NCBI GenBank assembly: GCA_903914985.1
Contig: CAIWRE010000228.1
Span: 1 to 15,635 of the forward strand
Direction: 5' to 3'
DNA length: 15,635 nucleotides
DNA from: an uncultured beta proteobacterium
Lineage (GTDB): Bacteria > Pseudomonadota > Gammaproteobacteria > Burkholderiales > Burkholderiaceae_C
The notes under the pieces are model-generated. The model saw only the letters and a program-made list of their open reading frames with translations, made no database searches and was not told where the DNA came from. Every line of letters starts with the position of its first letter. Position 1 is the stretch's first letter. Of the stretch, positions 8,242-15,300 are shown piece after piece. The position numbers were made by a program, and so were the translations under genes.

Positions 8242-9833
8242 ATGGACGAAGTCACCCAACCCATCGCAACGCCTGAGGCTGCTGCCCCCCGCAACCGCCG
8301 CACCGCCGGAGGACGCGAGGCCAAGCGTGCGGCCCGCAGTGCCCGCAGCGGCCACTCCGTGCCCTATATCACCCGGAAAATTCCGTACTACGAGGTGCTG
8401 GATGAAGAGGGTTTGTCCATCATCGAGCACAACGCCGACACCATTCTGGAAGAAATCGGTATCGACTTCCGCGATGACCCCGAGGCGCTGGACATCTGGC
8501 GCAAAGCCGGTGCGGACGTCAAGGGCGAGCGGGTGCGCATGCCCCGAGGCATGTGCCGCGCGCTGGTGCAGGCAACTGCTCCCCGTGAGTTCATCCAACA
8601 CGCCCGCAACCCCGCCAACAACGTGGTCATCGGCGGCAAAAACACCGTCTTCGCGCCTGCCTATGGCTCTCCTTTTGTGCGCGACCTCGACCATGGCCGT
8701 CGCTACGCCACCATCGCCGACTTCCAGAATTTCGTGAAACTGGCTTACACCGCCAATTCGATTCACCATTCGGGCGGCACGATTTGCGAGCCGGTCGATT
8801 TGCCGGTCAACAAGCGCCACTTCGACATGGTGTATGCGCACATGAAGTGCAGCGACAAGCCTTACATGGGTTCGGTCACCCATCCCAGCCGCGCGCACGA
8901 TACGGTTGAGATGTCCAAAGCCTTGTTCGGCGACAGCTTCATCGATCCGCTGACCGGCAAACCCAAGACGGTATGTATCAGCCTGATCAACGCCAACTCG
9001 CCCATGACCTTTGACGACACCATGCTCGGTGCCGCCAAGGTCTACGCCCGCGCCAACCAGGCCACCATCATCACGCCCTTCATCTTGGCGGGCGCGATGT
9101 CACCGGTGACGGTGGCAGGCACCTGCGCCCAAACCCTGGCCGAAGCGCTGGCTGGCATGGCCTTTGTGCAGTTGGTCAACCCGGGTGCCCCCGTGGTGCT
9201 GGGCAGCTTTGCTTCGAGCGTTTCTATGCAATCCGGCGCACCTACCTTTGGTACGCCTGAGCCCGCATTGGTCCTGTATGTGATGGCGGCGCTGGCACGC
9301 CGTGTCGGCGTTCCTTTCCGCTCGGGCGGTGGCCTGTGTGGATCCAAAATTGCCGATGCGCAAGCCGCCTCGGAAGCCGCCAACACCATGTTGCCCACCT
9401 GCCTGGGTGGCGTCAACTTGTGCTGCACACCGCGGGCTGGCTGGAAGGTGGTCTGTCCATGGGCTACGAAAAGTTCATCATGGACTGCGACCAGGCCGGC
9501 ATGATGCACACCTTGCTCGCCGGCGTGGATGTGTCAGAGAACGGCCAGGCCATGGACGCGATCCGCGAAGTCGGCCCCGGCAAGCATTTCCTGGGCTGTG
9601 CCCACACCCAAGCCAACTTTGAGAGCGCGTTTTACCGCTCGCCGATCACCGACAACAACAGCTTTGAGCAGTGGGAAGCCGAGGGCTCGGTGGACATGTC
9701 CGTGCGCGCCAACGCCCTCTTCAAGAAGCAGCTTGCCGAGTACGAGGCTCCTGCCTTGGACCAGGCGGCCGATGAGGCGGTGTTGGACTACATGAACCGC
9801 CGCAAGGCCTCCTTCCCGGACTCCAACGTCTGA
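8242..9833 (+). pseudogene. MttB-superfamily (trimethylamine/betaine-type) methyltransferase, frameshifted
   Basis: The reading frame opens at the ATG at 8242, five bases after a GGAGA ribosome-binding site, and runs with full family similarity to Asn392 (9415-9417). It then continues in the -1 frame from GTG at 9420 (LVLHTAGWLEGG...) to the TGA at 9831-9833. One missing base after TT at 9418-9419 would restore 530 residues, close to the usual 510-530. Without repair the first frame adds 28 unrelated residues and stops at 9502-9504. Recognisable segments are HSGGTICEP, FGTPEPALV, GGGLCGSKIADAQA, GYEKFIMDCDQAGM, AMDAIREVGPGKHFLGCAHTQ and NNSFEQWEAEG. The N-terminus is Arg/Ala-rich. No in-frame TAG occurs, so this is the non-pyrrolysine class, whose characterised members demethylate glycine betaine and related quaternary amines to a corrinoid protein in the cytoplasm. 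No corrinoid protein or methyl-corrinoid:THF transferase is in the window. Sequencing error and true mutation are both possible. Confidence 0.87.
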
Positions 9834-9848
9834 GGCTTATCGCCTCAG
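9830..9848. terminator. Hairpin between the converging methyltransferase and ATPase genes
   Basis: CTGAGGC and GCCTCAG form a perfect seven-base stem around TTATC. The left arm contains the methyltransferase TGA stop. The hairpin sits in the 31-base gap between two convergent genes, a place where bidirectional terminators occur, but no T-run follows on either strand, so intrinsic termination would be weak. Confidence 0.4.
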
Positions 9849-9864
9849 CGCAGAGCAAATCAGA

Positions 9865-11481
9865 TCAGGCCGGCGCCGCTTGGCGTTTGGCCATGACCTC
9901 GTCGAGCCAATCGACACGCATCTCCGGCACAGCGGTGATGAGCTTTTGGGTATAGGGATGCTCAGGGTGGTCAAAGATTTTGTCGGTATCGTCAAACGCC
10001 ACAAACTGCCCTTGCAGCATCACGGCGGTGCGGTGCGCAATGCGGTGCACCACGTCCAGGTCGTGGGTGATGAGCACATAGGACAGGCCCAACTCGCGCT
10101 GTAGCTTGCGCAGCAGGGTCAGAATTTCTTCTGCCACCAGCGGGTCCAGCGCCGACGTGGGCTCATCCAAAATGATGAGGTCGGGCTTGGCTGCCAGGGC
10201 ACGCGCAATGCACACGCGCTGCTTTTGGCCACCTGACAACTGGCCGGGGCGGCGCGACAAAAAGTCCTCCGGCAATTCCACCAGCGCCATCAGTTCCTTG
10301 GCACGCGCGAGCACTTCGGCACGGCCCGCACCAAAATAAAACTCTACCGGACGCCCCACGATGTCGAGCAGGCTTTGGCGCGGATTGATGGCCACGTCGG
10401 GTATTTGGTACACCAGTTGGATGGTGCGCTTGAGCTCTTTGCTGCGCCCTTTGAGGGCAGGCGGGAGCGCATTGCCTTGGAACGCGATTTCGCCGCTGCG
10501 CGGCATCAACAGACCGGTAATGATGCGCGCCAGGGTCGATTTGCCTGAACCGGATTCACCCACCACGGCCACGGTTTCACCGCGTTTGACGTCGAGCGAG
10601 ACACCGCGCACCACATGGAAGTCGCCGTAATAGGCATGGCAGTCTTTGATCGACAACACCGTTTCAGGCTTGACGGTGGCCGCCACTGCCCGCTCACTGG
10701 CGGCAGCACCCCGCACCGCTACCAGACGGGCGGTGTAGTCTTGCTTGGCGTCGTGCAGAATTTGGGCGGTCAAGCCCTCTTCCACCTCTTTGCCGTGGCG
10801 CAGCACCTTGATCCGGTCCGCCACCTGGGCCACCACAGCCAGGTCATGGGTGATGTACAGCGCAGCCGTGTGGTACTGGCGAATCAGCGACTTGAGCAGG
10901 ATCAGCACTTCAATCTGCGTGGTCACATCCAGCGCGGTGGTGGGCTCGTCGAGCACCAGCACATCCGGCCGGCAGGACATGGCCATGGCCGCCATGGCGC
11001 GTTGCAACTGGCCGCCAGACACCTGGTGCGGATAGCGCTTACCGAAGTTTTGGGGATCCGGCAAATCGAGCGCTGTGAACAACTCGCACGCCCAGGCTTC
11101 CGCTTCAGGGCGGGTCATCAACTTGTGCATTAAGGGCGCTTCGCACACTTGGTCCATCAGGCTGTGCGCCGGATTGAAGGCCGCGGCCGCCGACTGCGCG
11201 ATATAGGCCACACGCTTGCCACGCATCGCGCGCCTGCCTTCTGCGTCCAGTGCGCGGATATTGGTTCCGCCCAAAATCACCTCGCCCCCGGCAATGTGCA
11301 AACCTGCGCGGGCGTACACCATGCTGGACAGGCCGATGGTCGACTTGCCCGCACCGCTTTCGCCGATCAAACCCAGCACCTCGCCTTTGCGCAATTGCAG
11401 GTCGACGTTGTCCACAATCACGTTGCCTGCCACGCTCTCGAGGCGCAGGCCCTTGATGTTCAGAATGACTTGTTCGTCCAT
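9865..11481 (-). CDS. ABC importer ATP-binding protein, fused double ATPase (DppD-DppF type)
   Basis: The 538-residue protein holds two complete nucleotide-binding domains of the peptide/nickel family. Domain 1 has Walker A GESGAGKST (40-48), signature VSGGQ (154-158), Walker B VLVLDEP (174-180) and switch His212. Domain 2 has GESGSGKST (308-316), LSGGQ (415-419), LIILDEP (435-441) and His473. Each domain ends in the HxxxPYT-like or related segment typical of oligopeptide importers (clear at 507-511). Both sites look catalytically intact. It energises import by the two permeases encoded just upstream and works at the inner face of the cytoplasmic membrane. The ATG at 11481 begins 13 bases after the permease stop, with a purine-rich AAGAAAG ahead; an earlier in-frame ATG at 11583 lies inside the permease gene and adds unrelated residues. 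Substrate is not evident from this protein; context suggests a methylated amine or amino acid. Confidence 0.95.
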   Translation of the reverse strand: MDEQVILNIKGLRLESVAGNVIVDNVDLQLRKGEVLGLIGESGAGKSTIGLSSMVYARAGLHIAGGEVILGGTNIRALDAEGRRAMRGKRVAYIAQSAAAAFNPAHSLMDQVCEAPLMHKLMTRPEAEAWACELFTALDLPDPQNFGKRYPHQVSGGQLQRAMAAMAMSCRPDVLVLDEPTTALDVTTQIEVLILLKSLIRQYHTAALYITHDLAVVAQVADRIKVLRHGKEVEEGLTAQILHDAKQDYTARLVAVRGAAASERAVAATVKPETVLSIKDCHAYYGDFHVVRGVSLDVKRGETVAVVGESGSGKSTLARIITGLLMPRSGEIAFQGNALPPALKGRSKELKRTIQLVYQIPDVAINPRQSLLDIVGRPVEFYFGAGRAEVLARAKELMALVELPEDFLSRRPGQLSGGQKQRVCIARALAAKPDLIILDEPTSALDPLVAEEILTLLRKLQRELGLSYVLITHDLDVVHRIAHRTAVMLQGQFVAFDDTDKIFDHPEHPYTQKLITAVPEMRVDWLDEVMAKRQAAPA

Positions 11482-11494
11482 ACCACGGTCTTTC

Positions 11495-12328
11495 TTAGAG
11501 TTCTGCCTGGGCACCGGAGGGGCGCGCGTCAATCGACAGCATCCAGTCCACCACCAGGTTGACGGAAACCGTGAGCAGCGCAATGGCCGTGGCGGGATAA
11601 ATCGGGGCCATCATGCCGAAGTTGATGGCCGCTGCGTTTTCGCGCACCATGCCGCCCAGATCGGCGTAAGGCGGCTGAATTCCCAGGCCCAGGAAGCTCA
11701 GGCCAGCAATAAACAAGAAGTTAAAGCAAAAGCGCAGGCCAAACTCGGACACCAGCGGTGCCCAGGCGTTGGGCAGAATTTCGCGGGTGATGACCCACCA
11801 CAGGCCTTCGCCGCGCAAGCGGGCAGCTTCCACATATTCCATCACCGTCAGGTTGGTGCCGAGCGCACGCGCCAGACGGAACACGCGGGTGGAGTCCAGG
11901 ACAGCAATGGTGAGAATCAGCACCGGAATACTGGAGCCGAACACACCCAGAATAATCAGCGCAAAAATCAAACCGGGGATGGACAGCATCACGTCCACCA
12001 GACGGGTGAAGAATATATCCACCCAACCACCGACAACCGCGCTAACCAAGCCGGTCAGGATGCCGATCAGAAAAGACAGAGATGTAATAGCAAGTGCGAC
12101 GCCAATGGTCATGCGGCTACCGTACATCATGCGGGTGAGCATGTCGCGACCGATCTGGTCGGCGCCGAACCACAGCTTCATGGAAGGCTCATCCCAGGTG
12201 CCGCCCACATTGGCGGATTGTGGGAACGGGGCCAACCAGGGCGTAAAAATGGCGATGAAGATAAAGATACCAACCACCGTCAGGCCAAAGGCCGCGGAAA
12301 TTGTCAGTTTGTGTCCGAAAAGTTTCAT
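11495..12328 (-). CDS. ABC importer permease, DppC/OppC type
   Basis: A 277-residue inner-membrane permease. A first membrane helix (about 10-32) is followed by a periplasmic loop with the DppC-like WFGADQIGRDMLTRMMYGSR segment (about 73-92), then further hydrophobic helices. The cytoplasmic EAA loop is visible as YVEAARLRGEGLWWVITREILPN, which contacts an ATPase domain. FLGLGIQPPYADLGGMV near the C-terminus is a family hallmark. The ATG at 12328 lies 12 bases after the stop of the other permease gene and has AGAGG upstream. The gene forms one half of the membrane channel with its neighbour; a heterodimer is normal for this importer class. No defects are seen. Confidence 0.95.
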   Translation of the reverse strand: MKLFGHKLTISAAFGLTVVGIFIFIAIFTPWLAPFPQSANVGGTWDEPSMKLWFGADQIGRDMLTRMMYGSRMTIGVALAITSLSFLIGILTGLVSAVVGGWVDIFFTRLVDVMLSIPGLIFALIILGVFGSSIPVLILTIAVLDSTRVFRLARALGTNLTVMEYVEAARLRGEGLWWVITREILPNAWAPLVSEFGLRFCFNFLFIAGLSFLGLGIQPPYADLGGMVRENAAAINFGMMAPIYPATAIALLTVSVNLVVDWMLSIDARPSGAQAEL

Positions 12329-12340
12329 TTCTTGTGCCTC

Positions 12341-13288
12341 TTAGCGTTGGTGACGCAAGCGCGGGTTGACCAAAATGACCAGGATGTCTGCGAGCGTGTT
12401 GAGCAGCACAAACACCGTGGCAAACACCAAGCCACAGGCCTGAATCACAGGAACGTCCCGCTTGGAGACCGCATCCACCATCAACTGGCCCAGACCGGGA
12501 TAAACAAACACGGCCTCAATCACCACCACGCCCACCACCAAATACGCCATATTCAAGGCGATCACGGTACTGATGGGGGCCGCGGCGTTGGGCAGTGCAT
12601 GGCGCACGATCACCCGCTTGCGGGGTGCGCCTTTGAGGAACGCCATTTCAATGTAGGGGGTGGACATCACCGAGAGCACAGAGCTGCGGGTCATGCGCAG
12701 CATGTGCGCAGCTACCAGCAATGTCAGAGTGATGGCGGGCAACGTGGTCTGGTACACGCGCTCAGAAAACGGCATGTCCTTGAAAACCGTAGACAGGGAC
12801 GGGAACCAACTGACATCGACCGCTAAAAATATGATGAGCAAGTAGGCGATAAAAAACTCGGGCAAGGAGATGGCGATCAGGGTCACGATATTGGCCACGC
12901 GGTCTGACCACTTGCCTTCGTTGATGGCCGAAAAAACGCCCAAGCCGACCGCAAGGGGAATGGCAATCAGAGCGGCGTAGCCCGCCAGGAACAAGGTATT
13001 TCCGATGCGGGGCAGAATTTCATCAATGATGACGCGCTTGTTGGTCAGCGCGACGCCCAGGTCACCATGCAAGGCGCCTACCAGCCAGTTCCAGTAGCGC
13101 AGGTGCGCGGGCACATCGAGCCCGAGCTCACGGCGGAAGATCACCAGCGCCTCCGGGGTGGCGCCCTGCCCCAGAACAGCAGAGGCAACGTCTCCAGGAA
13201 GAATCTGGGTGCACACAAAAATCAGCACAGAGACGGCAAAAAGGGTCAATATGCCCAGAAGCAATCTGTTAACAATGAGCTTTGCCAT
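12341..13288 (-). CDS. ABC importer permease, DppB/OppB type
   Basis: A 315-residue inner-membrane permease. It starts MAKLIVNRLLLGILTLFAVS, the first helix typical of DppB-like proteins, followed by the ILPGDVA loop and RRELGLDVPAHLRYWNWLVGALHGDLG, a strong DppB signature. The EAA-loop equivalent is FLKGAPRKRVIVRHALPNA, followed by FVYPGLGQLMVDAVSKRD. The ATG at 13288 is fixed from upstream by an in-frame TAG nine bases before it; no clear Shine-Dalgarno precedes it, so initiation may be modest. It follows the binding-protein gene by 171 bases holding a terminator-like hairpin, so permease and ATPase expression is likely lower than that of the binding protein. Confidence 0.95.
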   Translation of the reverse strand: MAKLIVNRLLLGILTLFAVSVLIFVCTQILPGDVASAVLGQGATPEALVIFRRELGLDVPAHLRYWNWLVGALHGDLGVALTNKRVIIDEILPRIGNTLFLAGYAALIAIPLAVGLGVFSAINEGKWSDRVANIVTLIAISLPEFFIAYLLIIFLAVDVSWFPSLSTVFKDMPFSERVYQTTLPAITLTLLVAAHMLRMTRSSVLSVMSTPYIEMAFLKGAPRKRVIVRHALPNAAAPISTVIALNMAYLVVGVVVIEAVFVYPGLGQLMVDAVSKRDVPVIQACGLVFATVFVLLNTLADILVILVNPRLRHQR

Positions 13289-13327
13289 GGGGAACTACAG
13301 GTAATGAAAAGTCATGGTGGTACGCGA

Positions 13328-13342
13328 TGCACAAAAAGTGCA
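13328..13342. repeat. Small inverted repeat in the binding-protein/permease gap
   Basis: TGCAC and GTGCA flank five A residues, giving a five-base stem and five-base loop between the terminator-like hairpin and the permease start. In the minus-strand RNA it would present a U-rich loop. It may be incidental. Confidence 0.25.
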
Positions 13343-13373
13343 GTCGCAGTGCGAGCGTACCAAAGTTTGAGAC

Positions 13374-13406
13374 AAAAAAAAGGGGTGGGCGCAAACCCAA
13401 CCCCTT
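13374..13406 (-). terminator. Intrinsic terminator or attenuator after the binding-protein gene
   Basis: Read on the minus strand, AAGGGGTTGGG (13406-13396) pairs with CCCACCCCTT (13389-13380) with one bulged base around a six-base loop, and is followed by a run of eight T (13381-13374). This is a good Rho-independent terminator. It sits between the binding-protein gene and the permease genes of the same importer, so partial read-through would give the excess of binding protein usual in such systems. Confidence 0.75.
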
Positions 13407-13426
13407 GGCACTTAGTGCAATGCGAC

Positions 13427-13447
13427 GCCGGTTGTCACACAACCGGC
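13427..13447 (-). repeat. Stable stem-loop just after the binding-protein stop codon
   Basis: GCCGGTTGT and ACAACCGGC form a perfect nine-base stem with a three-base loop; GCGAC/GTCG bases outside (CGAC at 13423-13426 with GTCG at 13449-13452) extend it across one bulged base. It begins 13 bases downstream of the binding-protein TAA and precedes the terminator. Hairpins here often protect the upstream message from 3' exonucleases, which would also favour binding-protein expression. Confidence 0.5.
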
Positions 13448-13459
13448 AGTCGTACGGCT

Positions 13460-15034
13460 TTAGGCGAACCAGCCCTTTTCAGCGATGCGGTCATCACCCA
13501 TGTCGTAACGACCGGAGGGTGTCAAACCTTGTAGCTTGGTGGTGTGTGCATCGAGGTAGTCTTGCACAGCGTAGTTGACCATACCGGAGTTCTGAGACAC
13601 CAGTTCCTGGCAACGCGAGTACAACTCTTGGCGCTTCTTCTGGTCCAGTTCGACACGGGCTGCCACCAATGCCTTGCTGAACTCGGCATTTTCGAAGTGG
13701 GTGTCGTTCCATGGGTTCTTGGTGCCGCCAAAGAAGATACTGGTCAGCTGGTTGTCGATGGTGGGACGGTTGCCCCAGTACACGGCGCAGAAAGGCACTT
13801 TCAACCAGACATTGTCCCAGTAGCCGTCGCCAGAGACGCGCTTCAAGTCCATCTTGATGCCAGCCTTGGACAGGGATTCCTGGAAGATTTGGCCCGAATC
13901 GGTTGCGCCAGAGAACGCACCTTCGGACACTTGCAGTTCCACCGCAGCGGACACATTGGCCTTTTTGTAGTGGAACTTGGCTTTGTCCAGATCGAAAGCG
14001 TTTTTCTTTTGGTTCGGGTCGTAGAACTTCATCTTCGGTCCGACGCAGTTGTCGTTACCAATGGAAGCGTAGCCGCCGTACACGTTGTCCACAATGGTCT
14101 TGCGGTCGATACCGTGCTTCAGAGCCATCATCAGGTCAGGGTTGTTGAACGGCGACTTGTCGGTGTGGGCCACAAACGCGAAGCGGTTGCCCATGCCGGG
14201 GGTACGCGACACTTTGAGTGCGCTGTTTTTGGCGAGCAAAGCAGCGGTTTGGGGGTTGACGCGGTTGATGATGTCGACCTGGCCGGTGACCAGCGCCTGG
14301 GTACGGGCGGCGGAGTCGCCGATGTAGCGCAGTTCCACGCGGTCGAAGTTGCCGCGGTTGGGCTTCCAGTAGTTGCCGGGCTTGCGCTTGAAGGTTGCGC
14401 GAACGCCAGGCTGGAACTCTTCAAGCACAAAGGCGCCGGTGCCATCAGGCTTGCTGAAGTCTTTAAAGCCGTTGGGCACAACGATGATGTGGTAGTCGCT
14501 CAGGTTGAACGGCAAGTCCAGGTTGCCATTGCCCATGATGATTTGCACTTGGGTGGCGGACAGCTTTTTGATTTCTTTGATGTCGGCCAGCAATGCTTTG
14601 GCGGGCGACTTGGTCTCACCGCGGTGCATGTTCAGGGAGTAAATCACGTCATCAGCATCCAGCGTTTTGCCGGAGGTGAAAGTGATGCCCTTGCGGATGT
14701 TGAAGGTCCAGTCGGCAGCGCCGGGCTTGACGTCCCAGCTCTCGAACAATTCGCCCACGGCGTCGCCGTTGTCGGCCACTTCAATCAGGTTGTTCCAGAG
14801 CATCAAGCTCATGGTGATTGGGATGGAGTCCGCATAGGTCAGCGGATCGAGGCTATCGGAGGGCGAACCGCCTTCCATACCCAAACGCAGGGTGCCGCCT
14901 TTTTTGGGCGCGCTCTGAGCCATGGCAGGAGCCGCACCGAAGGTGGACGACAGACCGACCGCAGACGCTCCGAGAATCAGTTGACGACGGTCGAGAATGA
15001 TGCCCGAGTCGCTGGTGGTTTCGACATTTGCCAT
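13460..15034 (-). CDS. ABC importer substrate-binding protein (SBP_bac_5 family, Tat signal)
   Basis: The 524-residue product belongs to the oligopeptide/dipeptide-type (family 5, cluster C) periplasmic binding proteins. The N-terminus carries twin arginines in LDRRQLILGASAVGL (15-29) and ends in an AMA cleavage site near 37-39, which suggests export by the Tat route. Mature features include GGTLRLGMEGG, SLDPLTYAD and the C-terminal segment around RRQELYSRCQELVSQNSGMV-like residues (read here as KKRQELYSRCQELV). The ATG at 15034 has a GGAG ten bases upstream; the longer in-frame start at 15157 lies inside the likely promoter and adds a tail lacking signal-peptide character. Family 5 proteins bind peptides but also nickel, opines and other small solutes, so the ligand could be a betaine or N-methyl amino acid, as the neighbours suggest. 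It is the first gene of the importer operon. Confidence 0.95.
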   Translation of the reverse strand: MANVETTSDSGIILDRRQLILGASAVGLSSTFGAAPAMAQSAPKKGGTLRLGMEGGSPSDSLDPLTYADSIPITMSLMLWNNLIEVADNGDAVGELFESWDVKPGAADWTFNIRKGITFTSGKTLDADDVIYSLNMHRGETKSPAKALLADIKEIKKLSATQVQIIMGNGNLDLPFNLSDYHIIVVPNGFKDFSKPDGTGAFVLEEFQPGVRATFKRKPGNYWKPNRGNFDRVELRYIGDSAARTQALVTGQVDIINRVNPQTAALLAKNSALKVSRTPGMGNRFAFVAHTDKSPFNNPDLMMALKHGIDRKTIVDNVYGGYASIGNDNCVGPKMKFYDPNQKKNAFDLDKAKFHYKKANVSAAVELQVSEGAFSGATDSGQIFQESLSKAGIKMDLKRVSGDGYWDNVWLKVPFCAVYWGNRPTIDNQLTSIFFGGTKNPWNDTHFENAEFSKALVAARVELDQKKRQELYSRCQELVSQNSGMVNYAVQDYLDAHTTKLQGLTPSGRYDMGDDRIAEKGWFA

Positions 15035-15120
15035 TTTTGAAAATCTCCAATCCAAGCAGATAAATAAAACAGTTTCCTGACCGCCCTGCCACTCGTGACG
15101 GGGAAGCCCGGGTTCGGAAT

Positions 15121-15134
15121 GCAAATTCATTTGC
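15121..15134. promoter_or_regulatory. Candidate operator palindrome in the importer promoter
   Basis: GCAAAT and ATTTGC flank a two-base TC spacer. The palindrome lies immediately downstream of the proposed -10 element, overlapping or just after the expected transcription start, a position suited to repression. It differs from the palindrome before the methyltransferase gene. Confidence 0.35.
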
Positions 15135-15145
15135 GTCCTAGCACC

Positions 15146-15174
15146 ATAGTAATGCAATAAATTGGCCGTCTCAA
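15146..15174 (-). promoter_or_regulatory. Sigma70-like promoter for the importer operon
   Basis: On the minus strand TTGAGA (15174-15169, five of six matches to the -35 consensus) is followed after exactly 17 bases by TACTAT (15151-15146, four of six matches to the -10). Transcription would start near 15139, leaving a leader of about 105 bases before the binding-protein ATG. Confidence 0.5.
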
Positions 15175-15300
15175 GGCGAACGTATTGGCATATTCCCTTA
15201 GAAAAACCAGCTTTTTAGCCCTGCGCGGCAATTTTTGAAATTGATTGCTTCGCCATAGGGCGTAAGGGGTGTGAGCGCGCTTAGCGGCAATAGCGGCAGA

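Noticed and set aside
9405..9430. Programmed -1 frameshift in the methyltransferase gene
   Set aside because: A slip after TTG would give the right protein, but there is no X-XXY-YYZ slippery heptamer and no clear stimulatory structure, so a simple one-base loss or sequencing error is more likely.
8242..9833. Pyrrolysine-containing MttB
   Set aside because: No in-frame TAG is present before the frameshift or in the continued frame, and no pyl genes are in the window.
11216..12826. Plus-strand open frame of 536 codons across the ATPase and permease genes
   Set aside because: It spans two real genes and their junction in antisense, with a Gln/His-rich composition and no family resemblance.
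13544..15040. Plus-strand open frame of 498 codons opposite the binding-protein gene
   Set aside because: It is antisense to a well-recognised gene, is rich in Val/Gly/His and has no domain signature.
15283..15299. Short tandem TAGCGGCA repeat
   Set aside because: Only two copies of about eight bases; too little to support a functional or mobile repeat.
15175..15300. Terminator after the AraC/GlxA regulator gene
   Set aside because: There are AT-rich stretches and a small CGCC/GGCG stem, but no GC-rich hairpin followed by a T-run in the correct orientation; the importer may receive some read-through.
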